In this document: piece by piece, positions 35,673-44,323 of the stretch
Layout: each line of letters starts with the position of its first letter
Numbering within the stretch: position 1 is the stretch's first letter
Source: Pseudomonadota bacterium
GTDB taxonomy: Bacteria; Pseudomonadota; Alphaproteobacteria; Kiloniellales; JACOMY01
Reading direction: 5' to 3'
Assembly (NCBI GenBank): GCA_029781795.1
Contig: JAKOWB010000131.1
Coordinates: 1 to 47,166 of the forward strand
Length of the DNA: 47,166 nucleotides
Position numbers and translations under genes: made by a program
Notes under the pieces: generated by a model
What the model saw: the letters and a program-made list of their open reading frames with translations, nothing else
Databases searched by the model: none
Told to the model about the DNA's origin: nothing

Positions 35673-36623
35673 ATGCGTCATCTGGGACAGAAGCTTCTGG
35701 CCGCGGCCGTCGCCGCGGTGCTGGCCGGCGGGCCGGTGCAGGCCGCCGCGCCGGAATCGGACGAGCCGATCAAGATCGTGATGAACAACTGGACCAGCCA
35801 GAACGTGCTGGCCACGGTGACCGGCATGCTGCTGGAGAAGATGGGCTACAACGTCGAGTACGTGCCCTCGGACACGCAGCTCCAGTTCCAGGCCATCGCC
35901 AACGGCGACATGCACTTCCAGGTCGAGGTCTGGGAAGGCTCGATGGCGACCGCCTTCGAGGCCGCGCTGGCGGCCGGCGCGCTGGACATGGGCGCGCACA
36001 ACGCGGTGACGCGCGAGGAGTGGTGGTTCCCGACCTATATCAAGGAGGTCTGCCCTGGCCTGCCGGACTGGAAGGCACTCGACGCCTGCGCCGAGAAGTT
36101 CGCCACGGCCGAGACCTCGCCCAAGGGCCGCTTCGTCGGCCCGCCGGCGGACTGGGGCAAGCACTACTCCGAGCGCATCCAGTCGCTGGGCATGAACTTC
36201 CAGGAGGTGCCGGTCGGCCAGGCCGCCACCCTCTGGGCCGAGTTGCAGGCCGCCTACGACCGCAAGGAGCCGGTGGTGCTCTTCAACTGGACCCCGAACT
36301 TCATCGAGGCGAAGTTCGAGGGCGAGTTCGTGGAGTTCCCGGACTACGACCCCGCCTGCCTCACCGATCCCAAGTGGGGTTCCAATCCCGACGCGCTCTA
36401 TGACTGCGGCGCGCCGAAGAGCGGCTACCTGAAGAAGGTCGGCTGGAAGGGCCTGCCGGAGACCTGGCCGGCCGCCGCGGCCATGCTGACCAAGATGAGC
36501 TTCACCAACCCGCAGATCGCCGCGGCCGCCGACATGGTCGACAGCCAGGGCATGAGCGTCGAGGAAGCCGCCGCCAAGTGGATCGAGGACAACGAGGCGG
36601 TCTGGAAGGCCTGGATGGAGTGA
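35673..36623 (+). CDS. proX: Quaternary amine/TMAO-type periplasmic binding protein (ProX/TmoX/OpuAC family)
   Basis: 316 residues from the ATG at 35673 (GGGAG upstream). A Sec signal (LLAAAVAAVLAGGPVQA) is cleaved near residue 25. The mature part is OpuAC/ProX: DEPIKIVMNNWTSQNVLATV, then NGDMHFQVEVWEGSMATAF, AHNAVTREEWWFPTYIKEVC, RFVGPPADWGKHYSERI and FNWTPNFIEAKF. The Trp-rich set is what forms cation-pi boxes for trimethylammonium ligands. The family covers glycine betaine, proline betaine, choline and TMAO (TmoX of marine alphaproteobacteria). Cys residues are unusually frequent (VCPGL, DACAE, DPACL, YDCGA) and may form disulfides. It is first in a three-gene importer operon directly beside TorTSR, which favours TMAO, though betaine is possible. 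A hairpin follows the stop. Confidence 0.88.
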   Translation: MRHLGQKLLAAAVAAVLAGGPVQAAAPESDEPIKIVMNNWTSQNVLATVTGMLLEKMGYNVEYVPSDTQLQFQAIANGDMHFQVEVWEGSMATAFEAALAAGALDMGAHNAVTREEWWFPTYIKEVCPGLPDWKALDACAEKFATAETSPKGRFVGPPADWGKHYSERIQSLGMNFQEVPVGQAATLWAELQAAYDRKEPVVLFNWTPNFIEAKFEGEFVEFPDYDPACLTDPKWGSNPDALYDCGAPKSGYLKKVGWKGLPETWPAAAAMLTKMSFTNPQIAAAADMVDSQGMSVEEAAAKWIEDNEAVWKAWME

Positions 36624-36629
36624 TGGTTC

Positions 36630-36675
36630 GCTAGGATGCTGGCCGGGCGCCGGAACGCGGCGCCCGGCCGCTAGC
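36630..36675 (+). repeat. Strong stem-loop between binding-protein and ATPase genes
   Basis: GGCCGGGCGCC (36641-36651) and GGCGCCCGGCC (36659-36669) form an 11-bp perfect stem with a 7-base loop. The outer GCTAG (36630-36634) and CTAGC (36671-36675) extend it. It is within the operon, 6 bases after the stop, with TTTCT just beyond (36678-36682), so partial termination is plausible. Confidence 0.8.
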
Positions 36676-36703
36676 CGTTTCTATCGCTACCGAGGACAGG
36701 CGC

Positions 36704-37735
36704 ATGGCAGAGCAACCCAAGATCCAGGGCATCGGGCTGTGGAAGGTCTATGGACCCGATCCAGTCGGATTCCTGGAACGCCACCAGGGCTGCCCTCCGG
36801 CCGAAGCCTTCCGTGCCGAGGGCTACGTCGGCGCCGTGCGCGACGTGTCCTTCGAGGTCACGGCCGGCGAGATCCTGGTGGTCATGGGACTGTCGGGTTC
36901 GGGCAAGTCGACGCTGGTGCGCTGCCTCTCGCGGCTGATCGAGCCCACGGCCGGCCAGGTCCTGTTCGATGGCGAGGACATCACCCAGGCCGACGAGGCG
37001 ACGCTGATCCAGCTTCGCCGTCACAAGATGGGCATGGTGTTCCAGAACTTCGGCCTGCTGCCGCACCGCTCGGCCCTGCGCAACGTCGCCTTCCCGCTGG
37101 AGATCCAGGGCGTCCCGCGCGAAGAACGCGACACCAAGGCCGCGCAGCTTCTCGCGCTGGTCGGTCTGGAGGGGCGTGGCGGCTACTTCCCGCGCGAGAT
37201 GTCGGGCGGCCAGCAGCAGCGCATCGGCATCGCCCGCAGCCTGGCGGTGGAACCCGACCTCTGGTTCCTGGACGAGCCCTTCTCGGCGCTGGATCCGCTG
37301 ATCCGCCGCGAGATGCAGGACGAGTTCCTGCGCCTGCAGCAGCTGCTCAAGAAGACCATCGTCTTCATCACGCACGACTTCGACGAGGCGATCCGCCTGG
37401 CCGACCGCATCGCCATCATGAAGGATGGCGCCATCGTGCAGCTCGGCACGCCCGAGGAACTGGTGACCCAGCCGGCCGACCCCTACGTCGCCGAGTTCAC
37501 CAAGACCGCGCCGCGGGGCAAGCTGATCACCGCCGGCCGCGCCATGCTGCCTCTGGACGGTGCCGCGCCCGACGGCCCCCGCATCGCCGCGGCCGACAAG
37601 ATCGAGAGCGTGGCGGCGCAAGTGCTGGCCTCCGACCAGCCGCTCGCCGTGCTCGACGCGGGCGGGCGGGCGGTCGGCGTCCTGACCCGCGCGCGGGTGA
37701 TCGAGGTGCTGTTCGGTACCGGGGCGACGGCATGA
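36704..37735 (+). CDS. proV: Quaternary amine-type ABC transporter ATPase (ProV/TmoV family)
   Basis: 343 residues, ACCGAGGACAGGCGC before the ATG. The ProV-specific N-terminal helix IQGIGLWKVYGPDPVGFLERHQ (in part) is present. Walker A is GLSGSGKST (about 62-70), Q-loop VFQNFGLLPHR, signature MSGGQQQRIGIARSLA, Walker B WFLDEPFSALDPLIRREMQ and H-loop ITHDFDEAI. After about 260 there is a single short CBS-like segment (KIESVAAQVLASDQPLAVLD... GVLTRARVIEVLF), shorter than the tandem CBS of E. coli ProV, so ionic-strength sensing may differ. It energises the fused permease, whose start overlaps the stop (ATGA). Confidence 0.92.
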   Translation: MAEQPKIQGIGLWKVYGPDPVGFLERHQGCPPAEAFRAEGYVGAVRDVSFEVTAGEILVVMGLSGSGKSTLVRCLSRLIEPTAGQVLFDGEDITQADEATLIQLRRHKMGMVFQNFGLLPHRSALRNVAFPLEIQGVPREERDTKAAQLLALVGLEGRGGYFPREMSGGQQQRIGIARSLAVEPDLWFLDEPFSALDPLIRREMQDEFLRLQQLLKKTIVFITHDFDEAIRLADRIAIMKDGAIVQLGTPEELVTQPADPYVAEFTKTAPRGKLITAGRAMLPLDGAAPDGPRIAAADKIESVAAQVLASDQPLAVLDAGGRAVGVLTRARVIEVLFGTGATA

Positions 37736-39720
37736 CGGCAGAGCTCGCCGCCACACCTCTCGACCAGCCCTCGCCTCGCCCGCCGCGGCGGCCCTACCGA
37801 TTCCTCCTCTTCGGCCTGCCCTTCGCCCTCGCGGTCGCCCTGCTCTCGACCCAGTTCGGCTGGATCGCCGCCTGGCCGGCGGACTGGGCCATCCCCCTCA
37901 GCCGCTGGGTGACCGACGCGCTGAAGTGGGCGGCGAACGACCTGGGCGTCGGCCCGGTCACGCTGAAGGACGCGACGCGCGGCCTCGCCTGGCTGCTCGA
38001 CTGGCCGCTGCAGTGGTCCGAAGACCTGCTCTACAACGGCTTCCGCTCGGCCGGCATCGGCCCGCTGCCCTGGATCGTCGTCCTGGGCGGCGCGGTGCTG
38101 CTGGGACATGCGCTGGGGGGCGGGCGCCTCGCCCTGCTCTGCGGCCTGGCGACGCTCTATCTCGCGGTCTTCAACCTCTGGTCCGACGCCATGCGCACGC
38201 TGTCGCTGGTGATCATCACGGTGCCGCTGGCGGCGGTAACCGGCCTGCTGCTCGGCGTGCTGTCCACCCGCAGCCGTCGCGCCGAGACCTTCCTCGCCGC
38301 CTGCTTCGACCTCATGCAGGCGACACCGCACCTGGCCTACCTGGGACCGGTCGCCGTCTTCTTCGGCTTCGGGCCGGTGCCGGCGATGATCGCCAGCGCG
38401 CTCTTCGCCATCCCGCCCATGGCGCGCTGCGTCATCCTGGGCATCCGCACCGTCCCGCGCGAGGTGATCGAGGCCGGGCAGATGGCCGGCTGCACGCCGC
38501 GCCAGATGCTCTGGCGGGTCGAACTGCCGGCGGCGCAGCAGACGCTGCTGCTCGGCCTCAACCAGGTGGTCATGCAGACCCTGGCCATGGCGGTGATCGC
38601 CAGCCTGATCGGCGCCACCGGCCTCGGCCACAAGCTGCTCTTCTCGCTGCAGCAGCTGCAGATCGGCAAGGCGATCGAGAACGGCGTCGCCATCGTGCTG
38701 ATCGCCATCGTGCTGGACCGCCTGACCCAGGCCTGGGCGCGCCGTGTCGGCGAAGTGCGCCACGCCGAGGGCGGCTGGGCGCGGCGCCATTGGCGCCTGC
38801 TGGCCTTCCTGGCGCTGCTGGCGATCACGCTGCTGCTGGCAAGCTGGATTCCCGAGCTGAGGCGTCTGCCCAAGGCGCTGACCACGACGACGGCGCCGCT
38901 GTGGGACGACGGCATCCGCTGGCTTTCGAAGAACCTCTTCGAGGCGCTGGCGATCCTGCGCGACGACCTGACGGTCCACGTGCTGATTCCGATCCGCAAT
39001 GCCTTCACCTGGTTGCCCTGGCCCCTCGTCGCCGGCCTGGTGGCGCTGGCCGGCTGGCTGCTCGGCGGCTGGCGCCTGGCCGCCCTTACCGGCGGCATGG
39101 TGCTCGCCATCGCGCTGATCGGCCTCTGGCAGCCGGCGATGATGACGCTCTACCTGACCAGCCTGGCGGTCCTCATCTGCATGTGCATCGGCGTGCCGAT
39201 CGGCATCTGGGCGGCGCGCCGGCCGCGTGCTGCCAGGGTGGTGCTGACGGTCTGCGACACCTTGCAGACCTTCCCCTCCTTCATCTACCTGATCCCGGTC
39301 ATCATGCTGTTCCGCGTCGGCGACCTCGCCTCGCTGATCGCCATACTGGCCTATGCCATGGTGCCGGCCGTGCGCTACACGCACCTCGGCATGACCCGCG
39401 TGCCCGGCGCGGTGCTGGAGGCGGCGCGCGCCGCCGGCGCCACGCGCGGCCAGATCCTGCGCAAGGTCGAGCTGCCGATGGCGCTGCCAGAGATCATGCT
39501 GGGCCTCAACCAGACCATCCTGATGGCGCTGGCGATGACGGCGATCACCGCCCTGATCGGCTCGCGCGACCTGGGGCAGGAGATCCTGAAGGCGCTGCCC
39601 GAGGTCGACACCGGCCGTGGCCTGCTCGCCGGCCTCGCCATCGCCTTCATCGGCATCATCGCCGACCGCCTGATCGGCGCCTGGGCGCGGCGGCGAAAGG
39701 CGGAGCTGGGACTGGCCTAG
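37732..39720 (+). CDS. proW: Fused double-domain permease of the quaternary amine/TMAO-type transporter (ProW/TmoW family)
   Basis: 662 residues, about twice a ProW subunit. There are two homologous BPD_transp_1 halves. The first has FDLMQATPHLAYLGPVAVFFGFGPVPAMIAS and EAGQMAGCTPRQMLWRVELPAAQQTLLLGLNQ (about 180-285). The second has CDTLQTFPSFIYLIPVIMLFRVGDLAS and EAARAAGATRGQILRKVELPMALPEIMLGLNQ (about 505-605). All are read in part. Each half carries its own EAA loop, so one chain likely supplies the whole channel to an ATPase dimer. Fused permeases are known for TMAO and some betaine importers of alphaproteobacteria. The start is coupled to the ATPase stop. The TAG stop shares its CTAG with the convergent aminotransferase gene. 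Confidence 0.93.
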   Translation: MTAELAATPLDQPSPRPPRRPYRFLLFGLPFALAVALLSTQFGWIAAWPADWAIPLSRWVTDALKWAANDLGVGPVTLKDATRGLAWLLDWPLQWSEDLLYNGFRSAGIGPLPWIVVLGGAVLLGHALGGGRLALLCGLATLYLAVFNLWSDAMRTLSLVIITVPLAAVTGLLLGVLSTRSRRAETFLAACFDLMQATPHLAYLGPVAVFFGFGPVPAMIASALFAIPPMARCVILGIRTVPREVIEAGQMAGCTPRQMLWRVELPAAQQTLLLGLNQVVMQTLAMAVIASLIGATGLGHKLLFSLQQLQIGKAIENGVAIVLIAIVLDRLTQAWARRVGEVRHAEGGWARRHWRLLAFLALLAITLLLASWIPELRRLPKALTTTTAPLWDDGIRWLSKNLFEALAILRDDLTVHVLIPIRNAFTWLPWPLVAGLVALAGWLLGGWRLAALTGGMVLAIALIGLWQPAMMTLYLTSLAVLICMCIGVPIGIWAARRPRAARVVLTVCDTLQTFPSFIYLIPVIMLFRVGDLASLIAILAYAMVPAVRYTHLGMTRVPGAVLEAARAAGATRGQILRKVELPMALPEIMLGLNQTILMALAMTAITALIGSRDLGQEILKALPEVDTGRGLLAGLAIAFIGIIADRLIGAWARRRKAELGLA

Positions 39721-41117
39721 AGCTCCCCCGCCACCTTGTCGACGGCGCGCTTGGCGCGGCCCAGCAGGTCGTCGACCTCGGCCCGGGTGATCACCAGCGG
39801 CGGCGAGAAGCCGAGGATGTCGCCGTGCGGCATGGCGCGAGCGATCAGGCCCTCCTGCAGCGCCGCGGCGGAGACGCGGGCGCCGACCTTGAGCGCCGCG
39901 TCGAAGCGTTGCTTCGCGCCCTTGTCGGCGACGAACTCCAAGGCTGCCATCAGGCCGACGCCACGCACCTCGCCGACGATGGGGTGATCGTCGAAGAGCG
40001 CGTGCAGGCGCTCCTGGAAGTAGCCGCCGACCCGCGCGGCGTTGCCCGGCAGGTCTTCCTGTTCGACGATGTCCAGCACGGCGTTGGCCGCCGCCGCGCC
40101 CAGCGGGTGGCCGGAATAGGTGTAGCCGTGGCTGAAGGCGCCGATGCGCGGCGCCGCCTCGGCCATGACCTCGAAGACCCGCTCGCCCACCAGGCAGGCG
40201 GAGAGCGGCACGTAGGCGCTGGTTAGGCCCTTGGCGACGGTGATGAGGTCCGGCTCCATGCCATAGGCCAGCGAGCCGAACAGCTTGCCGGTGCGTCCGA
40301 AGCCGGTCACCACCTCGTCGGCGATCAGCAGCACGTCGTGCTTGCGCAGCACCTGTTGGATGGCGGCCCAGTAGCCTTCGGGCGGCGGGATGATGCCGCC
40401 GGTGCCGAGCACCGGCTCGCCGATGAAGGCGCCGACCGTCTCCGGCCCCTCGGCCTGGATCAGCGCGTCCAGCTCCTCGGCGCGGCGCTGGGCGAACGCG
40501 GCCTCGCTCTCGCCCGGCTTGCCGCCCCAGTAGTGATGCGGCACGCCGGTGCGCTTGATGGCCGAGACCGGCAGGTCCATGTGCGCGTGATAGAAGTCGA
40601 GGCCGGTCATGGAGCCGGAGATCACCGAGCAGCCGTGATAGCCGCGCTCGCGCGCGATGATCTTCTTCTTCGCCGGCTGGCCGCGCAGGTTGTTGTAGTA
40701 CCAGACCAGCTTGGCCTGGGTCTCGTTGGCGTCGCTGCCCGAGAGGCCGTAGAAGACCTTGCTCATCTTCCCCGGCGCCATGGCGACCAGACGCTCGGAC
40801 AGGCGGATCAGCGGCTCGCTCGAGGTGCCGGCATAGGAGTGGTAGTAGGCCAGTTCCTGCGCCTGCCTGGCGATGGCCTCGGCCACATCCTGCCGGCCAT
40901 AGCCGATGTTGACGCAGTAGAGCCCGGCGAAGCCGTCGAGCAGTTCGCGCCCGTCCTGGTCGCGGATGAAGACGCCGCGCCCGCCGGTGACGATGCGCGG
41001 GCGCTGCCGTCCCTCGGCGAAGTCCTTGAGCTGGGTGAAGGGGTGCAGGACGCTCGCCTGGTCGACCTGTTCCAGCTTGGTCCAATAGTCGTTGCTGCGC
41101 TGCGTAGCGGCGGTCAT
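39717..41117 (-). CDS. doeD: Class III (PLP) aminotransferase, probable DoeD of ectoine catabolism
   Basis: 466 residues. The PLP Lys is Lys296 in LITVAKGLTSAY, with Asp267 in LLIADEVVTGFGRTGKLF. GLSGSDANETQAKL and YSGHPLGAAAANAVLDI are conserved class III motifs. N-terminal ASVLHPFTQLKDFAEG matches the omega-transaminase group (GABA, putrescine, diaminobutyrate). In ectoine catabolism DoeD removes an amino group from L-2,4-diaminobutyrate to give aspartate semialdehyde. Assignment rests on position, 14 bases after doeB in the eut-doe operon; a general omega-amino acid role is possible. DoeC, the next enzyme, is not in the window. AGGAGACACGCC precedes the ATG. Confidence 0.85.
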   Translation of the reverse strand: MTAATQRSNDYWTKLEQVDQASVLHPFTQLKDFAEGRQRPRIVTGGRGVFIRDQDGRELLDGFAGLYCVNIGYGRQDVAEAIARQAQELAYYHSYAGTSSEPLIRLSERLVAMAPGKMSKVFYGLSGSDANETQAKLVWYYNNLRGQPAKKKIIARERGYHGCSVISGSMTGLDFYHAHMDLPVSAIKRTGVPHHYWGGKPGESEAAFAQRRAEELDALIQAEGPETVGAFIGEPVLGTGGIIPPPEGYWAAIQQVLRKHDVLLIADEVVTGFGRTGKLFGSLAYGMEPDLITVAKGLTSAYVPLSACLVGERVFEVMAEAAPRIGAFSHGYTYSGHPLGAAAANAVLDIVEQEDLPGNAARVGGYFQERLHALFDDHPIVGEVRGVGLMAALEFVADKGAKQRFDAALKVGARVSAAALQEGLIARAMPHGDILGFSPPLVITRAEVDDLLGRAKRAVDKVAGEL

Positions 41118-41131
41118 GGCGTGTCTCCTGT

Positions 41132-42124
41132 TCAGGGTGTCGTGGCGACGACGGCCAGGCAGTCGCCGCTCTGCACCAGTCCGGGGAAGTGGCGCCCGGC
41201 CAGCAGGCCGGCGCGCCTGGCGCGGTATTCGGCCGGGGCGCCGCCGGTGCGCTCCAGGTCGTGCACGCGGGCGATGACCTGCCCCTTGGCGACCTCGTCG
41301 CCGAGGTCGGCGCAGGGCTCGAAGAGGCCGCGGTTCTGGCCGATGACGAAGCAGTCGCCATCGGGCATGGCAAGGCGCGTGGACGCGCCGGCCTCCACCC
41401 TGGCCGTCGTGATGCCGAGGTGCGCCAGCAGGTTTCGCACGCCGCGCTCGGCGATGGCGATGCTCGCCGCCGTGGCGCTGCCGCCGCCCGCCAGCTCGGT
41501 GGTGACGAAGACCTTGCCAAGTGCCTCCACCGCCGTGTCCAGCATGCCGACGGCGTCGAGCTCCAGCATGGTCATGGCATAGGGCGCGCCGAAGGCCTCC
41601 ATGGCGGCGACGCAGCGTGCCTCCTGCGCCTTGTCGGGCAGCTCGTGGCAGGCGGCGAAGGGCAGGAACTGCAGTGTCTTGCCACCGCTGTGCAGATCAG
41701 CCACCAGGTCGGCCAGCGGCAGCAGGTGGCGCGTCACGTAGTCGGCGATCTTCTCGGTCACCGTGCCGTCGGGCCGGCCCGGAAAGACGCGGTTCATGTT
41801 GCCCCTGTCGATCGGCGAGGTGCGGCTGCCCGCCATCACCGCCGGGAAGTTCAACCCCGGCAGGATGATGACGCGCCCGCGGATGGCGTCCGGCTCCAGC
41901 GCCAGCGCCAACTTGCGCAAGGCCACCTGTCCCTCGTACTCGTCGCCGTGGTTGCCGGCCACCAGCAGCGCCGTCGGCCCCGCGCCGCGCTTCACCACCG
42001 TGATCGGCAGGGGCACGTGGCCCCAGGCCGAATCGTCGCGCGACCAGGGCAGGTTCAGGAAGCCGTGCTGCTTGCCGTCCTGCTCATAGTCGACCGTGGC
42101 GCTGATGGGCGAGGGCCGCGACAT
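41132..42124 (-). CDS. doeB: N-alpha-acetyl-L-2,4-diaminobutyrate deacetylase DoeB (succinylglutamate desuccinylase/aspartoacylase family)
   Basis: 330 residues, expected length. The zinc site is in GNHGDEYEGQ (His59, Glu62) and ADLHSGGKTLQF (His145), as in aspartoacylase-type zinc hydrolases. The N-terminus FLNLPWSRDDSAWGHVPLPITVV is typical of DoeB/EutE. It hydrolyses N-alpha-acetyl-diaminobutyrate, the product of DoeA, releasing acetate and diaminobutyrate in the cytoplasm. The C-terminal domain (about 255-330) contains GLFEPCADLGDEVAKGQVIARVHD, a barrel-sandwich-like motif also seen in family members. It lies eight bases after doeA and before doeD. Confidence 0.93.
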   Translation of the reverse strand: MSRPSPISATVDYEQDGKQHGFLNLPWSRDDSAWGHVPLPITVVKRGAGPTALLVAGNHGDEYEGQVALRKLALALEPDAIRGRVIILPGLNFPAVMAGSRTSPIDRGNMNRVFPGRPDGTVTEKIADYVTRHLLPLADLVADLHSGGKTLQFLPFAACHELPDKAQEARCVAAMEAFGAPYAMTMLELDAVGMLDTAVEALGKVFVTTELAGGGSATAASIAIAERGVRNLLAHLGITTARVEAGASTRLAMPDGDCFVIGQNRGLFEPCADLGDEVAKGQVIARVHDLERTGGAPAEYRARRAGLLAGRHFPGLVQSGDCLAVVATTP

Positions 42125-42132
42125 GGCTGCTC

Positions 42133-43299
42133 CTAGGGCTTGATGAAGAGGCGTCGCGGGAATCCGCAGAAGGTCTCGTGCCCCGTCTCGGTCACGCGGA
42201 AGGACTCGGTGATCTCCAGTCCCCAGTCGTCCTTCCAGATCGCCGGGATCAGGTGGAAGGTCATGTTGGGCTGCAGCACCGAGCGGTCGCCGGGGCGCAG
42301 GCTCATGGTGCGCTCGCCCCAGTCGGGCGGATAGCTGAGGCCGATGGAGTAGCCGATGCGGCTGGCCTTCTCGATGCCGTAGCGCGCGACGGTAGTGCGC
42401 CAGGCGGCCTCGACCTGCTCGCAGGTATTGCCGGGCTTCACCGCGTCGAGCGCCGCCGCCACACCCTCCAGCACCGCCTTCTCGGTGTCGAGGAAGGCCT
42501 GCGGCGGCTTTCCCAGGAAGACCGTGCGCGACATGGGGCAGTGGTAGCGGCGGTGGCAGCCGGCGATCTCGATGAAGGTGCCCTCGCCCGACTTGAAGGG
42601 CTGATCGCTCCAGGTCAGGTGCGGGGCCGAGGCGCCGGCCCCGGTCGGCAACAGCGGGGCGATGGCCGGATAATCGCCGCCGTGGCCATCGGCGCCGCGC
42701 ACGCCGGTGCGGTAGATCTCGGCCACCAGGTCGTTCATTCGCATGCCGGGCTCGATCAGCTCCATGGCGCGCGCCTGCATCGCCTCGACGATGCGCGCGG
42801 CGCGGCGCATATAGGTGAGCTCCGCCTCCGACTTCACCGCGCGCTGCCAGTTCACCAGCGCCGTGGCGTCGAGGAAGCGCGCGTTCGGCAGCCCCTTCTG
42901 CAGCGCGGCGTAGGCGGCGGCGCTGAAATAGTAGTTGTCCATCTCCACGCCGATCCGCTTGCCCTGCCAACCGCGCTCGCGGATCAGGTCGGACACGAAG
43001 TCGAAGGGGTGGCGCTCGGTCGACTGCACGTAGTGGTCCGGATAGCCGACGATGTGCTCGTGCGCCATGAAGACGGTCAGCTTGGCGCCATTGGCGTCCT
43101 GCGCCCGGCCGACCCACAGCGGCTCGCCCTCCTCCGCCAGCAGCACGCACTGGTGCACGTAGAAGGACCAGCCGTCGTAGCCGGTCAGCCAGGCCATGTT
43201 GGAGGGGTCGACCACGACCAGCAGTCCGACGCCCTTCTCGGCCATGGCCGCCCGTGTCCTGGCGATGCGTGCGCGGTACTCGGCGATCTCGAAGTCCAT
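42133..43299 (-). CDS. doeA: Ectoine hydrolase DoeA
   Basis: 388 residues from the ATG at 43299, a standard DoeA start (MDFEIAEYRARI). The N-terminal creatinase-like domain is at about 1-150 (MAWLTGYDGWSFYVHQCVLL), followed by the pita-bread M24-type domain (ELTYMRRAARIVEAMQARAMELI, in part; GGDYPAIAPLLPTG; EGTFIEIAGCHRRYHCPMSRTVFLG). It opens the ectoine ring to N-acetyl-diaminobutyrate. Positions that bind metal in M24 peptidases are mostly replaced, as is usual for the ectoine hydrolase branch. AAGGGACGC precedes the start. It is third in the eutB-eutC-doeA-doeB-doeD operon. Confidence 0.94.
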   Translation of the reverse strand: MDFEIAEYRARIARTRAAMAEKGVGLLVVVDPSNMAWLTGYDGWSFYVHQCVLLAEEGEPLWVGRAQDANGAKLTVFMAHEHIVGYPDHYVQSTERHPFDFVSDLIRERGWQGKRIGVEMDNYYFSAAAYAALQKGLPNARFLDATALVNWQRAVKSEAELTYMRRAARIVEAMQARAMELIEPGMRMNDLVAEIYRTGVRGADGHGGDYPAIAPLLPTGAGASAPHLTWSDQPFKSGEGTFIEIAGCHRRYHCPMSRTVFLGKPPQAFLDTEKAVLEGVAAALDAVKPGNTCEQVEAAWRTTVARYGIEKASRIGYSIGLSYPPDWGERTMSLRPGDRSVLQPNMTFHLIPAIWKDDWGLEITESFRVTETGHETFCGFPRRLFIKP

Positions 43300-43330
43300 G
43301 CGTCCCTTGCTCCCTCGGTCCCTTGCTCTC

Positions 43331-44323
43331 TCAGGCGTCGATGGCGGTGCCAAGCTGCAGCGCGGCGGCGCGCTGCCGCGCCAGCGTGGCGATGGCGGTG
43401 TCCTGCACCCCGGTGCCGGTCAGGTCGCAGAGCGTCACCTGCTCCGGGTCGCGCCGACCTGGCGCGGCGCCCGTCAGCACCTGGCCCAGCTCGGTCTGCG
43501 CGTCCGAACCATCGACCAGGCCGGCGGCGATGGCGTGGTGCAGCTCGCCCAGGCGCGCCGCCTGGCTCTGCCGGTCGCAGACATAGAGGCCGGCGCGGGC
43601 CACGACCTCCGGCGCCAGCTCGTTCTTCTGCGGCGCGTCGCTGCCCATGGCGGTGATGTGCAGGCCGGGATGCAGCGCCTCCGGCCCGATCAGCGGCGCC
43701 TCGCTGGGCGTCGTGGTGACCACCACGTCGCTCTCGCGGCAAAGCGTCGTGGTGTCGGGCGCGACCAGCACCGGGAAGCCGTGCCGGGCCGTGGCCTCGG
43801 CGGCGAAGGCGCCGGCCTTGGCCGGGTCGCGCGCCCAGACGCGTGCCTCGGCGATCGGCCGCACCTGGCAGAGCGCGTCGAGCTGCAGGCGGGCCTGCAG
43901 GCCGGCGCCGACGATGCCGGCGCGGCTGGCGTCGGGGCGACTCAGCGCCTCTGCCGCCACGGCGCCGGCGGCGGCGGTGCGGATGTCGGTCAGGTAGCCG
44001 TTGTCCAGCAGCAGCGCCTCGACCAGGCCGGTGCGCGCGCTGAACAGGATCATCAGGCCGTTGAGGCTGGGCAGCCCCAGCCTGGGATTGTCGAAGAAGC
44101 CTGGGCTGACCTTCAGCGCGAAGGAGTCGAGGCCCGGGACATAGGCCGTCTTTACATCCATCTCGCCGCGATGCTCGGTGATGTCCAGGCGCAGGATCGG
44201 CGGCATCTGCACGGCGCCGCCGGCCAGCGCGCGGAAAGCCCCAGCCACGGCGTCGATCACCGGGCGGTCCAGCGTCACGGCCTGGCGCAGGTCCCGCTCC
44301 ACCAGGATGGCGATGCGCGGCAT
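43331..44323 (-). CDS. eutC: EutC, ornithine cyclodeaminase-family protein of hydroxyectoine utilisation
   Basis: 330 residues. The ATG at 44323 shares a base with the eutB stop (TGATG). Ornithine cyclodeaminase/mu-crystallin features include VKTAYVPGLDSFALKVSPGFF, then LMILFSARTGLVEALLLDNGYLTDIRTAAAGA (in part), the NAD motif GIVGAGLQARLQLDAL and TTPSEAPLIGPEALHPGLHITAMGSD (in part). In ectoine clusters EutC is thought to act with EutB (and EutA) to convert hydroxyectoine intermediates toward diaminobutyrate; its exact reaction is not settled in what I know. It is second in the operon. Confidence 0.92.
   Translation of the reverse strand: MPRIAILVERDLRQAVTLDRPVIDAVAGAFRALAGGAVQMPPILRLDITEHRGEMDVKTAYVPGLDSFALKVSPGFFDNPRLGLPSLNGLMILFSARTGLVEALLLDNGYLTDIRTAAAGAVAAEALSRPDASRAGIVGAGLQARLQLDALCQVRPIAEARVWARDPAKAGAFAAEATARHGFPVLVAPDTTTLCRESDVVVTTTPSEAPLIGPEALHPGLHITAMGSDAPQKNELAPEVVARAGLYVCDRQSQAARLGELHHAIAAGLVDGSDAQTELGQVLTGAAPGRRDPEQVTLCDLTGTGVQDTAIATLARQRAAALQLGTAIDA

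Noticed and set aside
30739..36623. Anaerobic TMAO respiration locus
   Set aside because: TorT, TorS and TorR are present but there is no molybdoenzyme, c-type cytochrome or TorD chaperone gene in the window.
37483..41520. A 1345-codon open frame on the minus strand
   Set aside because: It is antisense to the permease and out of frame with doeD and doeB; no recognisable domain.
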